Origin: JBFHNV01 sp965365655
GTDB taxonomy: Bacteria > Pseudomonadota > Gammaproteobacteria > HK1
NCBI GenBank assembly: GCA_965365655.1
Contig: CBDUCN010000071.1
Coordinates: 1-18,227, forward strand
Length of the DNA: 18,227 nucleotides
Reading direction: 5' to 3'
Shown: positions 13,673 through 18,227 of the stretch, piece after piece
Layout: every line of letters begins with the position of its first letter
Position numbering within the stretch: the stretch's first letter is position 1
The notes under the pieces: model-generated
What the model saw: the letters and a program-made list of their open reading frames with translations, nothing else
The model's database searches: none
What the model was told of the DNA's origin: nothing
Position numbers and translations under genes: made by a program

Positions 13673-14689
13673 GTGACGCCGGTGCACGGCGATCGCCGGC
13701 GCCGCGCCGCGGGGCGACGGCTCGTGGCGCTCGCCGTCACGCTGCTCGCCGCACAGGCCACGGCCCTGCTCGCCGGCGAGCACTGGGTCGCGGAGCTGTT
13801 CAGCCACTTCGTGCCTCACTACGCCGTGGCGGCGGCCTTGCTCGCCGGCGCGCTCGCGTGGGCGCGCCGGCCGCGCTGGGCCGCGGGGTGCGCGCTGCTG
13901 CTCGCCGTGAATGCGTGGACTCTCCTCGACGCCGCGCCGCCGCCCGTTGCCGGCCGTTCCGGCGACCTCGCGGTGGCGTCGCCCGGCGAGGCCGCGGGAC
14001 ACCGCATCCGGTTGCTGCACTGGAACGTGGACGCCGCGAACCCCGACCCGGACGCGGCGCTGGCCTGGATCCTGGAGCGCGAGCTGCTGCTGGACGTGGT
14101 GGTGCTGCTGGAAGTGAGCGGTTCCTGGCAGCGGGCACTGGACGCACTGTCGCGCTTCTACCCGGTCTCGGAGGTGCTGCTGCGCGACGACCCGTTCGGC
14201 ATCGCGGTGTTCACCCGCCTGCCCGGCTCCGGCCTGCGCGTGCTCACCCGGGCGTCCGGGCTCAGCAGCGTGCTGCTCACCGCGTCCACTGCCGGGGGCG
14301 CGCCGGTCGCCGTGTGGGCGCTGCATCCACCGCCCCCGTTCAACCGCGAGCTGGCCAACGAGCGCAACGCGCAGCTCGTGTCCATCGCCCGCACCACGCG
14401 CACGGCGCCGCTGCCCATCGCGGTGGTCGGCGACCTCAACGTGACGCCGTGGTCGCCGTGGTTCCGGCGCCTGCTCGAGGCCGGCGGGCTCGTCGACCTG
14501 TCTGGCGGCCCGCAGCGTCCGACCTGGGCTCCGGGCGCCGTCCCGGTCGCGCTGGGCCTGCCGCTGGACCACAGCCTCGCGACCCCCGGGATCCGGCTCG
14601 CGCACCGCAGCCTGGGGCCCCGGCTCGGCTCGGACCACCGCCCGGTGCTGGTCCATCTGGACGTGCTTGCGGACGACGGGCCCGAGTGA
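13673..14689 (+). CDS. Membrane-anchored endonuclease/exonuclease/phosphatase (EEP) family protein
   Basis: 338 residues. Three hydrophobic helices (about 17-34, 50-64, 70-86) anchor the N-terminus. The catalytic EEP domain starts at about 110. Active-site residues of the DNase I-like fold are visible: N118 in LLHWNVD, E147 in LLEVSG, H218 in ALHPPPPF, D254 and N256 in VVGDLNVTPWS, D299-H300 and D321-H322 in GSDHRPVLV. The enzyme should hydrolyse a phosphodiester, but the substrate (DNA, RNA or phospholipid head group) is not determined. The anchor places the domain outside the cytoplasmic face in many relatives. The GTG at 13673 starts a basic segment ahead of TM1 and has AAGG upstream. It follows the ComEA-like gene by 121 bp with a hairpin between, so co-transcription is doubtful although joint DNA handling is conceivable. 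Confidence 0.85.
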   Translation: MTPVHGDRRRRAAGRRLVALAVTLLAAQATALLAGEHWVAELFSHFVPHYAVAAALLAGALAWARRPRWAAGCALLLAVNAWTLLDAAPPPVAGRSGDLAVASPGEAAGHRIRLLHWNVDAANPDPDAALAWILERELLLDVVVLLEVSGSWQRALDALSRFYPVSEVLLRDDPFGIAVFTRLPGSGLRVLTRASGLSSVLLTASTAGGAPVAVWALHPPPPFNRELANERNAQLVSIARTTRTAPLPIAVVGDLNVTPWSPWFRRLLEAGGLVDLSGGPQRPTWAPGAVPVALGLPLDHSLATPGIRLAHRSLGPRLGSDHRPVLVHLDVLADDGPE

Positions 14690-14698
14690 ACCCGTCGG

Positions 14699-14720
14699 CA
14701 CGGGCGCCCGGCGCCCCGTG
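14699..14720. terminator. Hairpin between convergent EEP and murU genes
   Basis: CACGGG pairs with CCCGTG (14699-14704 with 14715-14720) and, across a one-base bulge, CGC with GCG, giving a 9-bp stem. It begins 10 bp after the EEP stop. The rest of the 150-bp gap up to 14839 shows nothing else certain. Confidence 0.35.
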
Positions 14721-14839
14721 AACCCTTCGGCGGCGGTCGCGGGACGTTCGCCGGGTCCGCCGGCGGCCTGCGAGCGACGGGGTCACCGGCACGCGGCCCC
14801 GCAGGCGCGGCCGGCGGTGCCCGTGCCGATCTCGCGGGG

Positions 14840-15502
14840 TCAGTCGCCGTGCAGTGCCCGCAGGGCCTGCAAGCGCTCGACGGTGCCGACGTCGCACCAC
14901 TCGCCGCGATGGTGCTCGCCGCTCACCGCGCCGCGCGCCATCGCGGCGCGCAGCAGCGGCGCGAGCGCAAAGCGCTCGGCCGAGATGCCATCGAACAGCC
15001 GCGGCCGGTACACGCCGATGCCGGCGAAGGTCAGAAGCTCGGTACCCTCGGCGCGGACGCGGCCGCCGTGCAGCGCGAAGTCACCGCCACGGTGCCAGGG
15101 CGGGTTGTCCACCAGCACCAGGTGCGCGTCGCCATCCGGCTCGGCGGGCAGGCGGGCGAGGTCGAAGTCGCTCCACACGTCCCCGTTGACGACCGCGAAC
15201 GGCGCATCGCCGAGCAGCGGCAACGCGCGGCGGATACCGCCGCCGGTCTCCAGCGCCCCGTCCGGCTCCGGCGACCACGCGATGCGCACGCCGAACGCGG
15301 CGCCGTTGCCCAGCGCCTCCTCGACGGCCTCGCCCAGCCATGCGTGGTTCACGACCAGGTCGCGGATCCCCGCCGCCGCCAGGCGCCGGATCACGTGCAC
15401 GATGAGCGGCGCGCCCGCGACCTGCAGCAGCGGCTTCGGGCACGCGTCGGTGAGCGGACGCATGCGCTCGCCGCGCCCTGCGGCCAGCACCATGGCCTTC
15501 AC
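14840..15502 (-). CDS. murU: N-acetylmuramate alpha-1-phosphate uridylyltransferase
   Basis: 220 residues, matching the Pseudomonas MurU length. The nucleotidyltransferase signature AAGRGERMRPLTDACPKPL (residues 7-25) binds UTP. LETGGGIRRALPLLGDAPF and VNGDVWSDFDLARLP follow, with a metal-binding Asp in NGDV. LVLVDNPPWHRGGDF, then SGEHHRGEWCDVGTVERL near the C-terminus, are characteristic of MurU. It converts MurNAc-1-phosphate and UTP to UDP-MurNAc, bypassing de novo synthesis and thus part of its fosfomycin sensitivity. The GTG start at 15502 overlaps the amgK stop by 3 bases (GTGA), indicating coupled translation. Longer upstream frames have no homologous content and run inside amgK. Confidence 0.95.
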   Translation of the reverse strand: MKAMVLAAGRGERMRPLTDACPKPLLQVAGAPLIVHVIRRLAAAGIRDLVVNHAWLGEAVEEALGNGAAFGVRIAWSPEPDGALETGGGIRRALPLLGDAPFAVVNGDVWSDFDLARLPAEPDGDAHLVLVDNPPWHRGGDFALHGGRVRAEGTELLTFAGIGVYRPRLFDGISAERFALAPLLRAAMARGAVSGEHHRGEWCDVGTVERLQALRALHGD

Positions 15503-16530
15503 GGGCGCGCCGCGCCGCCCGCGACCGGCAGCGCCGGGACCGCCGCCGCGTGCCGTGACCGCACGTCCAGATCGTCGAGCAGGCTCGACAGGCGGGCCAG
15601 TTCCGGATAGCGAGCACTCACATCGAGGAGGTAGTCCAGCGTCAGCGCGATGTCCGGCAGGTAGCGTTCCTTGCCGTCGCGGTACCACAGGCGCGCGAAG
15701 ATGCCCGCGACCTTGAGGTGGCGCTGCACCCCCATCAGGTCGAACCAGCGCCGGAACTCGTCCAGGCCGGCGCCGCCGAGCAGCCCCGCGGCGGACGCGC
15801 GCTCGACGTAGCGGGCCATCCATGACTCGACGCGCGCCTCGGGCCAGCGCACGTACACGTCGCGCAGCAGGCTCACCAGGTCGTAGCTCACCGGCCCCGC
15901 CACCGCATCCTGGTAGTCCAGCACGCCCGGGTTGTCGCTCGGCGTGTGCATCAGATTGCGCGAGTGGTAGTCGCGGTGCACGAACACCCGGGGCTGGGCC
16001 AGCGCCTCGGCGACCAGCAGGTCGAAGCTCTCGGCCAGCATCTCACCGGCGCGCCCGCCGGTCGCCAGGCCCAGATGGCGCGCGAGGAACCAGTCCGGGA
16101 ACAGCTGCATCTCGTCGCGCAGACGCGCCGCATCGTATGCCGGCAGAGAGGCTGGGTCGGCGTGGCGCTGCATCGTCACCAGGGCGTCGATGGCGTCGGC
16201 GTAGAGCGCGTCCGCGCGCGCGTCGTCGAGGCTGTCGAGATACAGCCGATCGCCCAGGTCCGACAGCAGCAGGAAGCCGTGCTCGACATCGGCAGCCAGG
16301 ATGCACGGCACCTGCAGCCCCGCTGCCGCGAGCAGCGCCGTGACCTGCACGAAGGGCCGGCAGTCCTCCTGGGGCGGCGGCGCGTCCATCAGGATGCGGC
16401 TGCCCTCCGCCACCTGGACCCGGAAGTAGCGCCGGAAGCTCGCGTCGCCCGACGTGGGCTCCACGCGCGCGGTACGGCCGCCCAGAACGGCGGCCAGCCA
16501 CTCCTCGCGCTGCTGATCCCGTGACTTCAT
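15499..16530 (-). CDS. amgK: N-acetylmuramate/N-acetylglucosamine anomeric kinase
   Basis: 343 residues, an aminoglycoside-phosphotransferase-fold kinase. TSGDASFRRYFRV (residues 26-38) is the characteristic N-terminal motif. The catalytic loop is H185-R-D187-Y-H-S-R-N192, followed by the metal-binding VLDYQDA (D205, D208). AGPVSYDLVSLLRDVYVRWP and QRHLKVAGIFARL are strongly AmgK-like. It phosphorylates the anomeric hydroxyl of MurNAc (and GlcNAc), and the product goes to MurU. The reverse-strand ATG at 16530 is the start of the conserved protein. The frame is open upstream, but only opposite yrbG. The gene heads the amgK-murU operon and is divergent from yrbG. Confidence 0.95.
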   Translation of the reverse strand: MKSRDQQREEWLAAVLGGRTARVEPTSGDASFRRYFRVQVAEGSRILMDAPPPQEDCRPFVQVTALLAAAGLQVPCILAADVEHGFLLLSDLGDRLYLDSLDDARADALYADAIDALVTMQRHADPASLPAYDAARLRDEMQLFPDWFLARHLGLATGGRAGEMLAESFDLLVAEALAQPRVFVHRDYHSRNLMHTPSDNPGVLDYQDAVAGPVSYDLVSLLRDVYVRWPEARVESWMARYVERASAAGLLGGAGLDEFRRWFDLMGVQRHLKVAGIFARLWYRDGKERYLPDIALTLDYLLDVSARYPELARLSSLLDDLDVRSRHAAAVPALPVAGGAARP

Positions 16531-16540
16531 GCGGCGACGG

Positions 16541-16546
16541 AGCGTA
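16541..16546 (-). promoter_or_regulatory. Extended -10 element for amgK-murU
   Basis: Reverse strand TGCTACGCT fits the extended TGnTAnnnT form (hexamer 16546 to 16541). Its predicted start is only a few bases before the ATG at 16530, so the leader would be nearly absent. Confidence 0.4.
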
Positions 16547-16599
16547 GCACGCACGCGACCTGCGGCTTCACGAGCGGCGCCTCGCGAAGCCGGCCGCGT

Positions 16600-16605
16600 T
16601 ACCAT
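16600..16605 (+). promoter_or_regulatory. -10 element for yrbG-kdsC
   Basis: TACCAT predicts initiation near 16612 and a leader of about 25 nt to the ATG at 16637. It argues against the alternative ATG at 16604, which overlaps the hexamer. Confidence 0.35.
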
Positions 16606-16636
16606 GGCGCGCTCTTCGCACGCCCCGTCGCGCCGC

Positions 16637-17611
16637 ATGCTCCTCAACGCGCTCGTCCTGGTCGCCGGCCTGATCCTGCTCACCGCCGGCGCGGACCGCT
16701 TCGTGCTCGGCGCCGCGAGCGTCGCGCGGCGGCTCGGGGTCACGCCGATGGTGGTGGGCCTCACGGTGGTGGCGCTCGGAACCTCGGCGCCCGAGATGCT
16801 CGTCTCCGGCGCCGCGGCGCTGCAGGGCACCCCCGGCATCGCGATCGGCAACGTGCTCGGCTCCAACATCGCGAACATCACCCTGGTGATCGGCGCGAGC
16901 GCCGTCGTGGCGCCGCTGGTGGTGGCGTCGCAGACACTGCGCCGCGAGTTCCCGGTGCTGTTCGCGGTGACGGCGCTGGCGTGGCTGCTGTGCCTGGACG
17001 CGGAGCTGAGCCGGCTGGACGCCGTGCTGCTGATGGTCGCGATGGCGGTGGTGCTGTGGCTGATCGCCCGCCAGGCGCGCGCGGCGCGTCGTTCCGACCC
17101 GCTGCGCCAGGAGTTCGACGCGCAGGCCGCCGAGAGCGGGGACATGTCGGCCGGGCGGGCTGCGCTGTGGACGGCGCTGGGCCTCGCGGCGCTGCTGGCC
17201 GGCTCGAAGATGGTGGTCTTCGGGGCGTCCGAGATCGCCCGCGCCTACGGCGTGAGCGACCTGGTCATCGGACTGACCATCGTCGCGGTGGGCACCAGCC
17301 TGCCGGAGCTCGGCGCGTCGGTGGCCAGCGCGCTGAAGGGTGAGCCGGACATGGCGGTGGGTAACGTACTGGGCTCGAACATGTTCAACCTGTTGCCGGT
17401 GCTGGGCATCGCGGGACTGATCCAGCCCTTTTCGATCGAGCGTGAGGCGTTGCAGCGGGACTTCCCGATCATGGTCGCCCTCACGATCGTGCTGTTCGTG
17501 ATGTGCCTCGGCTGGCGCCGGGGCGCCGGGCAGGTGACCCGCCTTGAAGGCGCCGTGCTGCTGCTGATGTTCGCGGGCTATCAAGGCACGCTGTTCCTGG
17601 GGGGCGCGTGA
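16637..17611 (+). CDS. yrbG: Sodium/calcium antiporter-type membrane protein, YrbG family
   Basis: 324 residues, against 325 in E. coli YrbG. This is a CaCA-superfamily exchanger with two inverted repeats of five helices. Repeat 1 has GLTVVALGTSAPEMLVSGAA (about 41-60) and GNVLGSNIAN (71-80). Repeat 2 has GLTIVAVGTSLPELGASVAS (about 212-231) and GNVLGSNMFN (about 242-251). The acidic residues in these alpha repeats bind the cation. The transported ion is not settled for YrbG. The ATG at 16637 starts the first helix as in E. coli; two upstream in-frame ATGs (16529, 16604) would add basic low-complexity residues across the amgK promoter. The stop overlaps the kdsC ATG by one base (TGATG). Confidence 0.9.
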   Translation: MLLNALVLVAGLILLTAGADRFVLGAASVARRLGVTPMVVGLTVVALGTSAPEMLVSGAAALQGTPGIAIGNVLGSNIANITLVIGASAVVAPLVVASQTLRREFPVLFAVTALAWLLCLDAELSRLDAVLLMVAMAVVLWLIARQARAARRSDPLRQEFDAQAAESGDMSAGRAALWTALGLAALLAGSKMVVFGASEIARAYGVSDLVIGLTIVAVGTSLPELGASVASALKGEPDMAVGNVLGSNMFNLLPVLGIAGLIQPFSIEREALQRDFPIMVALTIVLFVMCLGWRRGAGQVTRLEGAVLLLMFAGYQGTLFLGGA

Positions 17612-18165
17612 TGAACGGACTGCACGGCCCGGTGAGCGCGTCGGTGCGCGAGCGCGCCTCGCGCATCGAGCTGCTGGCGCTGGACGTCGACGGAGTGCTC
17701 ACCGACGGCAGCCTGTACCTGGGCGACAACGGCGTCGAGTACAAGGCCTTCTTCAGCCGCGACGGGCACGGCATCAAGCTGCTGCTGGCCGCCGGCGTGG
17801 AGGTGGCGGTGATCACCGGGCGCCGCTCGCAGGTGGTGGCCGACCGCATGACCGCGCTGGGCGTGACCCGGGTGCACCAGGGTCAGGACCACAAGCGGCC
17901 CGCCTTCGACGCGCTGCTCGACGAGCTCGGCCTCGCGCCGGAACGTGCCGCCTACGTGGGCGACGACCTCGTGGACCTGCCGGTGATGGCGGCCTGCGGC
18001 CTCGCGGTGGCGGTCGCGGATGCCGACCCGCGGGTCGCGGCCCGCGCTCACTGGCGCACCGCCAGCCCCGGCGGGCGCGGCGCGGTGCGCGAGGTCTGCG
18101 AGCTGATCCTGGAGGCGCGCGGCGCGCTGGACGCGGCCCTCGCGCCATGGCTGGCGCGGTCATGA
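17611..18165 (+). CDS. kdsC: 3-deoxy-D-manno-octulosonate 8-phosphate phosphatase
   Basis: 184 residues, a capless HAD phosphatase. Motif I is D26-V-D28-G-V-L-T-D, with LYLGDNGVEYKAFFSRDGHG after it. Motif II is VAVITGRRSQVV, a catalytic Lys is near 96 (GQDHKRPAF), and motif IV is YVGDDLVDLPVM (D119, D120). VADADPRVAARAHWRTASPGG and GAVREVCELIL complete the KdsC pattern. It releases phosphate from KDO-8-P in lipopolysaccharide core synthesis. The ATG at 17611 overlaps the yrbG stop; a GTG at 17608 is an alternative. E. coli has kdsD between yrbG and kdsC; here kdsD is absent from the cluster. The last seven residues (PWLARS and stop) lie in the first copy of a 29-bp tandem repeat, so the native C-terminus may have been altered. 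Confidence 0.94.
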   Translation: MNGLHGPVSASVRERASRIELLALDVDGVLTDGSLYLGDNGVEYKAFFSRDGHGIKLLLAAGVEVAVITGRRSQVVADRMTALGVTRVHQGQDHKRPAFDALLDELGLAPERAAYVGDDLVDLPVMAACGLAVAVADADPRVAARAHWRTASPGGRGAVREVCELILEARGALDAALAPWLARS

Positions 18166-18218
18166 GCAATAGGCCATGGCTGGCGCGGTCATGAGCAATA
18201 GGCCGTGGCTGGCGCGGT
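18145..18218 (+). repeat. 29-bp tandem repeat, two full copies plus a partial third
   Basis: Copies start at 18145, 18174 and 18203. The first two are identical over 29 bp. The third keeps 15 of 16 bases (CCGTGG instead of CCATGG) and then diverges. Each unit carries an ATGA stop/start overlap. The unit length of 30 minus 1 keeps the same peptide in successive frames. It covers the kdsC stop codon. Confidence 0.9.
18162..18194 (+). other. 10-codon mini-ORF created by the tandem repeat
   Basis: The ATG overlaps the kdsC stop (ATGA), the frame encodes MSNRPWLARS, and it ends in a TGA that overlaps the next ATG. It could be translated by reinitiation, or be a duplicated fragment of the start of the next gene. 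Whether a peptide is made is unknown. Confidence 0.35.
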
Positions 18219-18220
18219 GA
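18191..18220 (+). other. Second mini-ORF, possibly the disrupted start of lptC
   Basis: MSNRPWLAR and a TGA stop; a GTG at 18217 overlaps that stop. A short basic segment with Trp is the kind of start seen in LptC proteins, and lptC normally follows kdsC. The true start of the downstream gene may be here (if the stop is a sequence error), at the GTG 18217, or at the GTG 18224. The window ends before this can be resolved. Confidence 0.25.
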
Positions 18221-18227
18221 CCGGTGA

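Noticed and set aside
15503..15823. N-terminal extension of murU by 107 codons
   Set aside because: It lies wholly inside amgK in another frame and is Arg/Pro-rich shadow sequence. The GTG at 15502 with stop/start overlap fits the MurU length.
16531..17145. N-terminal extension of amgK by 205 codons
   Set aside because: The extension is antisense to yrbG and has no kinase-family content. The conserved AmgK start MKSRDQQREEW begins at 16530.
18145..18218. CRISPR-like short repeats
   Set aside because: The copies are directly adjacent with no spacers, and no cas gene is near. It is a simple tandem repeat.
1..18227. Prophage, insertion sequence, toxin-antitoxin or anti-phage system
   Set aside because: No transposase, integrase, phage structural gene, short paired toxin-antitoxin frames or known defence domains were seen. 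Base composition looks uniform by eye.

Overview
The window is very G+C-rich (by eye about 70% or more) and densely coded on both strands. It looks like chromosomal DNA of a high-GC gammaproteobacterium. The evidence is the gene set: an amgK-murU peptidoglycan-recycling pair, a yrbG-kdsC segment of the lipopolysaccharide cluster, Hsp33 with its cysteine zinc site, a PqiA-domain protein and a YigB-like phosphatase. No rRNA, tRNA, transposase, integrase or CRISPR array is visible. GTG starts and 1-4 bp stop/start overlaps are frequent.

Layout. 1-3248: the 3' part of a PotD-type polyamine-binding protein, 24 bp upstream of a membrane GGDEF-EAL protein. This arrangement recalls the Vibrio NspS-MbaA polyamine/c-di-GMP sensor. 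3413-4240: a PqiA-domain membrane protein. 4439-5791: a YcaD-type MFS transporter. 5872-7361: a TauD-family dioxygenase and an unrelated 2OG-Fe(II) oxygenase, tail to tail with 2 bp between them. 7399-8868: a small lipoprotein, an IalB-family periplasmic protein and an unrecognised 155-residue protein. 8960-9847: hslO (Hsp33), minus strand. 10003-12146: a four-gene plus-strand operon made of a glutaredoxin-like/alkyltransferase-like fusion, a small alarmone hydrolase, a GNAT acetyltransferase and an ACT-domain protein. 12208-12900: a YigB-like HAD phosphatase. 13279-13551: a secreted ComEA-type helix-hairpin-helix protein with a structured leader. 13673-14689: a membrane-anchored EEP-fold hydrolase. 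14840-16530: amgK-murU, minus strand. 16637-18165: yrbG-kdsC, divergent from amgK. The window ends in a 29-bp tandem repeat across the kdsC stop codon, where lptC would be expected.

How genes work together. amgK-murU salvages MurNAc to UDP-MurNAc, while kdsC supplies KDO for lipopolysaccharide, so the right end is envelope biosynthesis. The 10003-12146 operon joins alkylated-DNA recognition, thiol chemistry and (p)ppGpp hydrolysis, which suggests a stress-response unit. The left end probably couples periplasmic polyamine binding to c-di-GMP turnover.

The sites most worth a second look are the binding-protein/GGDEF-EAL pair, the glutaredoxin-ATL fusion, the tandem repeat that reiterates a stop/start overlap, and a set of strong GC hairpins without U-tracts at gene ends. 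Promoter calls are by eye and weak. Many rest on a -10-like hexamer only.
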